From the NCBI GenBank assembly GCA_017354575.1, contig JAFMQP010000055.1, positions 1 to 13,977 of the forward strand: DNA of 13,977 nt, given 5' to 3'. The notes beneath the pieces were generated by a model. It ran no database searches. It was not told the DNA's origin and saw nothing but the letters and a program-made list of their open reading frames with translations. Below, in pieces: positions 1-5,774 of this stretch. The DNA comes from Acidothermales bacterium (GTDB lineage: Bacteria; Actinomycetota; Actinomycetes; Streptosporangiales; WHST01). Numbering within the stretch: position 1 is the first letter of the stretch; each line of letters begins with the position of its first letter. The position numbers were made by a program, and so were the translations under genes.

Positions 1-790
1 GCTGGGCGACGTGCGCACCGAGCGGGATCGCGACGCCGGCGTCGCGCGCGGCCGCCTGCAGGATGCCGAGGTCCTTGTGGTGCAGGTCGACGCGGAAGCC
101 CGGCGTGAAGTCGCGGCGCAGGATCCGCTCGGCCTCGTTCTCCAGGATCGCGTTGCGCGCGCGCCCGCCCGCAAGCACGCGTACCGCGGCCGCGGTGTCG
201 ACGCCGTTCGCCTCGAGGAACACGATCGACTCGGCGACCAGCTCCAGCGCGCCCGCGACGAGCAGCTGGTTGGCGGCCTTGACGGTCTGGCCCGAGCCCG
301 CCGGCCCGACGTGCACGACCGTCCTGCCCACCGCGTCGAACGCGGCATCGGCACGCGCGAACGCGTCCGCGTCGCCGCCGACCATCACCGCGAGCGTCCC
401 GTCCACCGCGCCCTTCTCGCCACCGCTCACCGGCGCGTCCAGCGCCGCGACGCCGTGCTCCGCCGCACGGGAGTGGACGGTACGCGCGGTCTCGGGGCGG
501 ATCGTGCTGAAGTCGACGAACAGCGTGCCCTCGGCGGCGTGCGCGAGCACGCCGTCCTCGCCGAGCACTACCTGTTCGACGTCGGGGGAGTCCGGCAGGT
601 TGGTCATCACGATGTCGGCGCCGCTGACCGCCTCGCGGACGCTCGACGCCCCCCGCCCGCCGTCGGCGACGAACCGGTCGACCTTGCCGCGGCTGCGGTT
701 GTAGCCGACGACGTCGAATCCCGCCTCGCGCAGGTTGTGTGCCATCGGCATGCCCATGATGCCGAGCCCGATGAATCCCACTGTCGTCAC
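1..790 (-). CDS. Beta-hydroxyacid dehydrogenase, GarR/tartronate-semialdehyde reductase-like (3' end off window)
   Basis: This is a NAD(P)-dependent dehydrogenase of the 3-hydroxyisobutyrate/2-hydroxy-3-oxopropionate reductase family, which interconverts a short hydroxyacid or hydroxy-aldehyde and its oxo form in the cytosol. The N terminus reads VTTVGFIGLGIMGMPMAHNL, with the Rossmann GxGxxG at about residues 7-12. The substrate loop DAPVSGGEKGAVDGTL follows near residue 120. The catalytic-lysine segment VKAANQ lies near residue 172, and FTPGFRVDLHHKDL near residue 240 is very close to GarR. About 263 codons are visible; the family is usually 290-300, so perhaps 30 residues are missing. I chose GTG at 790 because AGGG lies 7 nt upstream; an in-frame GTG at 796 is possible. 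It starts 15 nt after the ligase alpha gene and is the last visible gene of the leftward operon. In this setting it may act on a sulfonated aldehyde, as the related YihU does on sulfolactaldehyde, but the sequence does not prove this. Confidence 0.88.
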   Translation of the reverse strand, partial: MTTVGFIGLGIMGMPMAHNLREAGFDVVGYNRSRGKVDRFVADGGRGASSVREAVSGADIVMTNLPDSPDVEQVVLGEDGVLAHAAEGTLFVDFSTIRPETARTVHSRAAEHGVAALDAPVSGGEKGAVDGTLAVMVGGDADAFARADAAFDAVGRTVVHVGPAGSGQTVKAANQLLVAGALELVAESIVFLEANGVDTAAAVRVLAGGRARNAILENEAERILRRDFTPGFRVDLHHKDLGILQAAARDAGVAIPLGAHVAQ

Positions 791-805
791 AGCCACACCC
801 TATGA

Positions 806-1690
806 TCACGGACGCGGGGACGACCGCAGGGACCTCCGCAGAGCCTCGGGGATGCCGCTCGGCAGGTCGACCACGGTGGCGCCGGCCTCGGCGAGGGCGC
901 ACACCTTCGACTCGCCGCTGCCGCGTCCCGCGGTGACGATGGCGCCGGCATGGCCCATCCGGCGGTCCGGGGGAGCGCTGCGGCCGGCGATGAAGGCGAT
1001 CACCGGCTTGGCCATCCCGGCGACGTACTCCGCCGCGTCCTCCTCCATCGTGCCGCCGATCTCGCCGACGACGACGACCGCATCCGTGCGCGGGTCGTCG
1101 TCGAGGGTGCGGATGGCGTCGAGCGTCGTGGTGCCGAGGATCGGGTCGCCGCCGATGCCGACGAACGCCGACTGCCCGTGGCCCGCCGCAGCGACCTGCA
1201 GCGCGACGAGCGTGCCGAGGCTGCCGCTGCGGGAGATGACGCCGACGCGGCCCGGGCGGAAGATGCTGCCCACGTGCCCGGGCATGATGCCGACCGACGC
1301 CTCGCCCGGCACGACCAGTCCCGCGGTGTTCGGGCCGAGCACCTGCGTGCCGTGGTCGCGTGCCTCCGCGAGCACCTCCATCACGTCCTGGTACGGGACG
1401 TGCTCGGTCAGCATGACCAGCTTGCCGACACCGGCGTGCACGGCGTCGAGAGCGGCGGCCCTGGCCGCGAGCGGGGGTACGAACAGCACGCTCACGTCGA
1501 GCGGGTGCTCCTTCGCCGCGTCCGCGACCGAGCCGTACACGGGTATGCCGGACGCGACCTGCCCGCCCTTGCCGGGGCTCACGCCCGCGACCACGCGGGT
1601 ACCGCACTCGATCATCCGGTCGGTCCAGAACGAGCCCTGCCTGCCGGTGACGCCCTGGACGACGACGGCGTCCTTGCCGGTGACGAGCAT
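806..1690 (-). CDS. NDP-forming acyl-CoA ligase, alpha subunit (SucD-like; candidate sulfoacetate-CoA ligase)
   Basis: This is the alpha subunit (294 aa, normal length) of a succinyl-CoA synthetase-type ligase, which joins an acid to CoA using ATP or GTP through a phosphohistidine. The N-terminal CoA-binding Rossmann domain starts with VQGVTGRQGSFW (residues 11-22). The ligase domain carries the phospho-histidine motif RRMGHAGAI, with His247. Positions that are TEGIP and GPNCPG in ordinary SucD read TEHVP (95-99) and GPNTAG (119-124) here, so the region around the active site has diverged. The ATG shares one base with the stop of the beta subunit (TGATG), which implies translational coupling and equal subunit supply. 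It lies directly downstream of the beta subunit and the acylating aldehyde dehydrogenase, which fits making an acyl-CoA for reduction. Sulfoacetate is my inferred substrate; succinate or malate (malate thiokinase) are the alternatives. Confidence 0.9.
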   Translation of the reverse strand: MLVTGKDAVVVQGVTGRQGSFWTDRMIECGTRVVAGVSPGKGGQVASGIPVYGSVADAAKEHPLDVSVLFVPPLAARAAALDAVHAGVGKLVMLTEHVPYQDVMEVLAEARDHGTQVLGPNTAGLVVPGEASVGIMPGHVGSIFRPGRVGVISRSGSLGTLVALQVAAAGHGQSAFVGIGGDPILGTTTLDAIRTLDDDPRTDAVVVVGEIGGTMEEDAAEYVAGMAKPVIAFIAGRSAPPDRRMGHAGAIVTAGRGSGESKVCALAEAGATVVDLPSGIPEALRRSLRSSPRP

Positions 1691-2832
1691 CAGACCACCG
1701 CCGCGTCGACCGCCGCGCGCACCGCGTCGTCCATCAGCTCGTACGGTTCCAGTCCCAGCCGTTCGCGCACCGTCGCGATCGCCTCGTCCTCTCCGGTGCC
1801 GTGGATGGAGAAGAAGACCGGGACCTCCGGACGCAGTTCCTCGAGCGCGCCGACGACGCCCTCGGTCATCACGTCGGTGCGCGCGAACGCGCCGCAGAAG
1901 TTGACGAGCAGGCTGCGGACGCTCGGCTTGCGGAGCAGCAGCCGCAGTGCCGGCGTCGCCTTCGTGTACGCGTCGCCGCCGATCTCCAGGAAGTCCGCCG
2001 GACGCCCGCCGTAGTGCGTGACGGCGTCCAGCGTCGTCATCGTGAGGCCGGCGCCGTTCGCCAGCACGCCGACCTCGCCGTCGAGGTCGATGAACTGCAG
2101 GCCGATCTCGCGCGCGTCGCGCTCGAGGTCGGTCTCGACCCGGGCCTGGTCGCCGCCGAGCCCGGCGACGACGTCCTCGTGCCGGCGCAGCGCGCCCGGG
2201 TCGAGCGAGACCTTGCTGTCGAGCGCGACGACCCGGCCGCCCTCGACGACCGCGAGCGGGTTCACCTCGACGAGGTCCGCGTCCACGCGGCGGTACAGCT
2301 CGTACAGCCGGACGAGCGTCGCGGCGACCTGCGCGCGGGTGCCCGCGGCGATGTCGGCGCCGTCGAGCAGCCGGGTGGCGTCCGCCTCGGTGAGGCCGGC
2401 CCTGATGTCGACGGCGAGGCGCGCGACGCGTTCCGGCGTGCCGGCGTTGACCTCCTCGATGTCCATGCCGCCCTCGGTGGAGAACAGCACCAGCGGGCCC
2501 TTGCCGGACGCGTCGTTCAGCACGGCGGCGTAGAGCTCGCGGACGATCGGCACCGCGCGTTCGACGAGCACTCGCCCGACGACGTGCCCGCCGACGGACG
2601 TGCCGAGCAGCGCGGCCGCGGCTTGCCTTGCGGCGTCGGCTGTGTCGGCGAACCGGATCGCGCCGGCCCTGCCGCGCTTGCCCGCGGGCACCTGGCTCTT
2701 GACGACGACGGGCTCGCCGAGCCGTCCGGCGACCGACGCCGCGGCTTCGGCGTCGGCGACGACCTCGCCGTCCGGCGTGGCGACACCGACGTCCGCGAAC
2801 AGCTGCTTGCCCTGGTACTCGAGCAGCTTCAC
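1690..2832 (-). CDS. NDP-forming acyl-CoA ligase, beta subunit (SucC-like; candidate sulfoacetate-CoA ligase)
   Basis: This beta subunit (380 aa; SucC is usually about 390) has an N-terminal ATP-grasp domain and a C-terminal CoA-ligase domain. It opens MKLLEYQGKQLFADVGV, and STEGGMDIEEV is at 118-128. The probable metal ligands Glu189 and Asn191 (EVNPL) and Asp205 (ALDSK) are intact, so nucleotide chemistry should work. In succinyl-CoA synthetases the loop after the conserved VN reads about IFGGIVRCD and contacts the carboxylate substrate; here it is FCGAFARTD (312-320). That argues for an acid other than succinate. I chose GTG at 2832 because GGGAGGT lies just upstream; this site is inside the end of the aldehyde dehydrogenase gene, whose stop is 2 nt before the GTG. 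The long in-frame extension up to 3378 is a shadow of the aldehyde dehydrogenase. With the alpha subunit it would make sulfoacetyl-CoA reversibly, unlike the AMP-forming SauT of Cupriavidus. Confidence 0.9.
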   Translation of the reverse strand: MKLLEYQGKQLFADVGVATPDGEVVADAEAAASVAGRLGEPVVVKSQVPAGKRGRAGAIRFADTADAARQAAAALLGTSVGGHVVGRVLVERAVPIVRELYAAVLNDASGKGPLVLFSTEGGMDIEEVNAGTPERVARLAVDIRAGLTEADATRLLDGADIAAGTRAQVAATLVRLYELYRRVDADLVEVNPLAVVEGGRVVALDSKVSLDPGALRRHEDVVAGLGGDQARVETDLERDAREIGLQFIDLDGEVGVLANGAGLTMTTLDAVTHYGGRPADFLEIGGDAYTKATPALRLLLRKPSVRSLLVNFCGAFARTDVMTEGVVGALEELRPEVPVFFSIHGTGEDEAIATVRERLGLEPYELMDDAVRAAVDAAVV

Positions 2833-2834
2833 GG

Positions 2835-4229
2835 TCACCTCCCGTACCTCTCGAAGTACCCGCCCCAGAGCTCGTCCTCCGTCGGCACGCGCGGCGGGAT
2901 CACGCGCGCGAGCCGGGTCACGTTGAGGAAGTGGCGGTACGACAGGTTCTCGCTGATGCTGTTGCCCGCCCATGTGCCCGCGCCCATGGTGAGCGTGAAC
3001 CCGAGGCCGTTGTCGAAGCCCCCGCCGGTGCCGAAGCAGTGCGCCTGGTTGACGAGCACGCGCGCCACCCGCAGCCGTTCCGCGACGGTGGTCGCGAGCG
3101 CCTCGGTCCTCGTGTGGATGCCGCACGAGTGACCGGCGCCCTGGAAGTCCAGGATCCGCTGGATCCGGTCGAGGCAGGCGTCGAAGTCGTCGTAACGGTA
3201 GACGGTCAGGACGACGGACAGCTTCTCGCCGCTGAACGGATGGCCGGACCCGACGCCGTCCTCCTCGACCATGAAGAACTCCGCCGACCGCGCGTCCGGT
3301 GAGTCGAGGCCGGCGAGCGCGGCGATCTTCGCCGGCTCGCGCGCGAGCACGTCCGGGTTGAGCCTGCCGGCGGGCCACATCACCGCCTGCAGCCGCCGCT
3401 TCTCGTCGGCGTCGAGCAGGTAACCTCCCCGCCTGCGCAGCTCGGTGATGGCGTCGTCGTAGACGGACGCGTCGACGTGGATCGAGTTCTCCGACGAGCA
3501 GCTCGTGGCGTAGTCGAAGACCTTGCTGCGCTTGATCTTCTCCGCCGCGTCCGCGAGGTCGGCGTCGTGCGCGAGGATCACGGGTGCGTTGCCCGCGCCG
3601 ACGCCGATCGCCGGTGTGCCGCTGCTGTAGGCCTGCCGCACGTTGCGCTGCGAGCCGGTGACGACGACGAGGTCGACCTGACGCATCAGCTCGTTGGTGA
3701 GCTCCTTCGACGGCGCGTCGACGTACTGCACGATGTCGCGCGGCGCGCCGATCTTGTCAAGCTCCTCGTGGATGTAGCGCACGAGCAGGGCGCACGTCGA
3801 CGCGCCCTTCGGGGAGGGCGAGACGATCACGGCGTTGCGTCCCTTGACCGCCATCATCGTCTTGTTCGCGGGCGTCGCGGCCGGGTTGGTCGACGGACAG
3901 ATCGCGGCGACGACGCCGACGGGCTTCGCGTACTCGGTGATCCCCGTCGCCGGGTCGTGGGAGAGCACGCCCACCGACGGTGCGCCGGTGAGGTCGCGCA
4001 GCGTGCCGATCGTCTTGCGCCTGTTCTTCGCGATCTTGTCCTCGATCCGGCCGAGCCCGGTGTCGCGCACGGACAGCTCCGCGAGCGCCGTCGCGCGGTC
4101 GTCACGGTAGATCGCCCAGGCCACCCCCGCGACGACGGCGTCGACCTGCTCCTGTGAGTACGTCTCGAACTCCGCCTGTGCGGCACGCGCCCGCCCGACC
4201 AGCGCCGCTATTCCGGCCGCCGCATCCAT
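2835..4229 (-). CDS. sauS: CoA-acylating aldehyde dehydrogenase, probable sulfoacetaldehyde dehydrogenase (SauS-like)
   Basis: This cytosolic enzyme (464 aa) belongs to the CoA-acylating aldehyde dehydrogenase superfamily (EutE, PduP, AdhE N-terminal domain, SauS). It interconverts an acyl-CoA and its aldehyde with NAD(P)H. The signature CPSTNPAATPANKTMMAVKG is at 111-130, the cofactor-region stretch VGVGAGNAP at 209-216, and the catalytic cysteine is Cys244 in FDYATSCSSENS. The conserved tail region QAHCFGTGGGFDNG starts at 395. The length is complete. ATG at 4229 has GGGGA 9 nt upstream. It is the first gene of the leftward operon, directly ahead of the two ligase subunits, so a substrate is activated to a CoA ester and then reduced. 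With Xsc in the same apparent regulon the natural assignment is sulfoacetyl-CoA to sulfoacetaldehyde. A succinyl-CoA reductase of a 4-hydroxybutyrate route is the main alternative. A palindrome matching the sites before the other two operons ends 14 nt upstream of its start. Confidence 0.85.
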   Translation of the reverse strand: MDAAAGIAALVGRARAAQAEFETYSQEQVDAVVAGVAWAIYRDDRATALAELSVRDTGLGRIEDKIAKNRRKTIGTLRDLTGAPSVGVLSHDPATGITEYAKPVGVVAAICPSTNPAATPANKTMMAVKGRNAVIVSPSPKGASTCALLVRYIHEELDKIGAPRDIVQYVDAPSKELTNELMRQVDLVVVTGSQRNVRQAYSSGTPAIGVGAGNAPVILAHDADLADAAEKIKRSKVFDYATSCSSENSIHVDASVYDDAITELRRRGGYLLDADEKRRLQAVMWPAGRLNPDVLAREPAKIAALAGLDSPDARSAEFFMVEEDGVGSGHPFSGEKLSVVLTVYRYDDFDACLDRIQRILDFQGAGHSCGIHTRTEALATTVAERLRVARVLVNQAHCFGTGGGFDNGLGFTLTMGAGTWAGNSISENLSYRHFLNVTRLARVIPPRVPTEDELWGGYFERYGR

Positions 4230-4243
4230 GAGCCGTCATCCCC

Positions 4244-4260
4244 ATTCCACATGATGGCAG
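4244..4260. promoter_or_regulatory. Operator-like site 1, upstream of the sauS-like gene
   Basis: The plus strand reads ATTCCACATGATGGCAG. It matches 12 of 17 positions of the perfect palindrome at 4400-4416 and 13 of 17 of the site at 9310-9326, and it keeps the core TTCCACA...TGG. It sits 14 nt before the ATG of the leftward operon, right against its ribosome-binding site, where a bound protein would obstruct expression. It is the weakest of the three copies. Confidence 0.55.
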
Positions 4261-4270
4261 CAGATGCCAT
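4254..4270. repeat. Perfect inverted repeat overlapping operator-like site 1
   Basis: ATGGCA-GCAGA-TGCCAT is a perfect 6-5-6 inverted repeat. It has the same 17-bp geometry as the shared palindromes but different arms, and it overlaps site 1 by seven bases. It could be a second protein-binding site for the leftward promoter or a small hairpin in its leader; the sequence does not decide which. Confidence 0.45.
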
Positions 4271-4350
4271 GAACGAAAGCGTCCATCGGTTCGCTCGGCG
4301 AGGCAACGCCGACCGCCTGTGTGCTCCGTCACGCTCGGCACAGCGGGTGC

Positions 4351-4376
4351 CCGGCCATTGACATGAGGAAGGCCGG
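4351..4376. repeat. Inverted repeat flanking the -35 element of the rightward promoter
   Basis: CCGGCC (4351-4356) and GGCCGG (4371-4376) are exact reverse complements separated by 14 nt, and the TTGACA element lies between them. In GC-rich DNA a 6-bp GC repeat may occur by chance, so its role is uncertain. Confidence 0.35.
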
Positions 4377-4386
4377 CCTCTAGCGT
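4358..4386 (+). promoter_or_regulatory. Sigma-70-type promoter for the rightward transport/dehydrogenase operon
   Basis: A perfect -35 hexamer TTGACA (4358-4363) is followed by a 17-nt spacer and TAGCGT (4381-4386), which fits the TAnnnT pattern of actinobacterial -10 elements. Transcription would start near 4392-4394. The palindrome at 4400-4416 would then lie just downstream of the start, a classic repressor position. No comparably clear promoter was seen for the leftward operon in the same 203-bp gap. Confidence 0.65.
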
Positions 4387-4399
4387 TTCGTGACATTCA

Positions 4400-4416
4400 C
4401 TTCCACAATTTGGAAG
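4400..4416. promoter_or_regulatory. Operator-like site 2, perfect palindrome before the MFS/alcohol dehydrogenase operon
   Basis: CTTCCA-CAATT-TGGAAG is a perfect 6-5-6 palindrome in an AT-rich patch, 14 nt after the proposed -10 element and about 16 nt before the GTG at 4433. It shares 14 of 17 bases with the site before xsc. The TTCCA-N5-TGGAA form is typical of IclR-family operators, and an IclR gene lies in this locus, so I infer that protein binds here. Confidence 0.75.
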
Positions 4417-4432
4417 CCACCGTAACGAGGCG

Positions 4433-5761
4433 GTGAATGTGGTGTCCGAGTATACAAACGTTCCGACTACAGATACAGAAACCCGGTCGGGTCGATCGGT
4501 TAAGACTACACGCAGTGGTTGGCGCGGACGTGTGCGCACCAGGATCCTCGTGCTGCTGTGCGTCATGTACTTCATCACCTACATGGACCGGGTGAACATC
4601 TCGACGGCGGCGCCGTTCATCCGGGGCGACCTCCACCTCAGCAACACCCAGCTCGGTCTGGTGTTGTCGGCCTTCGCGATCCCGTACGCGTTCTTCCAGA
4701 TCTTCGGCGGCCTGATCGGCGACAAGTTCGGGCCGCGGAAGGTCCTCACCGTCGCCGCCGCGGTCTGGGCGATCGCCACGGCCGCGACGGGTCTCGCCGT
4801 CGGCCTCGTCTCGCTTTTCATCGCCCGCCTCGGCTTGGGCTTCGGCGAGGGCGCGTCGTTCCCGACCGCGACGAGCGCGATGGCCAAGTGGCTGCCGGAG
4901 GACCGGAAGGCGTTCGGCCAGGGAGTCGTGCACTCCGCCTCACGGCTCGGCAACGCGCTCGCGCCGGTGCTCGTCGCCGGCCTCATCGCGCTGTGGAACT
5001 GGCGGCTCGCGTTCTTCGCGTTCGGCGCGCTGAGCGTGATCTGGACGGTCGTCTGGGTCGTGTACTACCGCGACCGACCAGCCGACCACAAGCGCGTGAG
5101 CGATTCCGAGCTCGGTGAGCTCACGGGCGACCAGCGTCGCGACGCGCGCCCGCCGATCCCGTGGAAGCAGCTCGCCGCGCGAATCCTCCCGGTGACCTTC
5201 GTGGACTTCTGCTACGGCTGGATGCTGTGGGTCTACCTCACCTGGATCCCGTCGTTCTTCCACGATGCATACGGGCTCGACCTCGCGAAGTTCACGTTGT
5301 TCACGACGCTGGTGCTGGTCGCGGGTGTCGTCGGCGACACCGTCGGCGGCATGCTCTCCGACTCCTTGCTGAGGCGTAACGGCAGCCTGAAGGTCGCGCG
5401 GCGCACCAACCTCGTGGTCGGCCTGCTCGGCTCGTTCGTGTTCATCGTGCCGACGCTGTTCGTGCACAACCTCGTGCTGACGACGGTGTGCCTTGCGGTC
5501 GCGTTCTTCATGCTCGAGCTGACCAACTCGGTGCTGTGGTCGATCCCGATGGACATCGCGCCGAACCACGCCGGCACCGCAGGCGGGCTGATGAACACCG
5601 GGTTCGGTGTCGCGGGCATCCTCTCGCCGTTCCTGTTCGGGCTGCTGAACGACGTCACCGGCGGCTGGGTGCTGCCGTTCACGGTGTCCGCGGTGCTGCT
5701 GCTCATCGGCGGTCTCTCCGCACTCGTCATCGACCCGACCAGGCGGCTGTCGTCGCCCTAG
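4433..5761 (+). CDS. MFS permease, phthalate-permease/ACS type (candidate sulfoacetate transporter, SauU-like)
   Basis: This is a 442-aa inner-membrane transporter with the usual 12 hydrophobic segments of the major facilitator superfamily. The first segment contains MYFITYMDRVNIS (45-57), the YxDRxN signature of the anion:cation symporter (phthalate permease) branch. The MFS motif A, GLIGDKFGPRK, is at 93-103. The known sulfoacetate transporter SauU belongs to this branch as I recall. The start is uncertain: GTG at 4433 lies only 2 nt after GAGG, whereas the in-frame GTG at 4439 has a better 8-nt spacing. The first 30 or so codons are visibly AT-richer than the rest and encode a polar tail. 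It is first in the rightward operon, divergent from the sauS-like gene, with a promoter and operator directly upstream. Import of sulfoacetate is inferred from this context; the substrate cannot be read from sequence alone. Confidence 0.87.
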   Translation: MNVVSEYTNVPTTDTETRSGRSVKTTRSGWRGRVRTRILVLLCVMYFITYMDRVNISTAAPFIRGDLHLSNTQLGLVLSAFAIPYAFFQIFGGLIGDKFGPRKVLTVAAAVWAIATAATGLAVGLVSLFIARLGLGFGEGASFPTATSAMAKWLPEDRKAFGQGVVHSASRLGNALAPVLVAGLIALWNWRLAFFAFGALSVIWTVVWVVYYRDRPADHKRVSDSELGELTGDQRRDARPPIPWKQLAARILPVTFVDFCYGWMLWVYLTWIPSFFHDAYGLDLAKFTLFTTLVLVAGVVGDTVGGMLSDSLLRRNGSLKVARRTNLVVGLLGSFVFIVPTLFVHNLVLTTVCLAVAFFMLELTNSVLWSIPMDIAPNHAGTAGGLMNTGFGVAGILSPFLFGLLNDVTGGWVLPFTVSAVLLLIGGLSALVIDPTRRLSSP

Positions 5762-5774
5762 ACCGGAGGTGCAC

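Noticed and set aside
11..2014. Long plus-strand ORFs opposite the leftward operon (for example 11-805, 735-1904, 950-2014)
   Set aside because: They are rich in Arg, Ala, Pro and Asp/Val without recognisable domains, and they lie antisense to genes with clear family motifs. They are high-GC frame shadows.
806..2832. Housekeeping TCA-cycle succinyl-CoA synthetase
   Set aside because: Gene order (beta then alpha) is the same as sucCD, but the altered acid-binding loops, the operon with an acylating aldehyde dehydrogenase and the shared operator argue for a dedicated catabolic ligase. It is not fully excluded.
2833..3378. N-terminal extension of the SucC-like ORF
   Set aside because: This part is an out-of-frame reading of the aldehyde dehydrogenase gene. 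The GTG at 2832 with GGGAGGT gives a normal SucC start and length.
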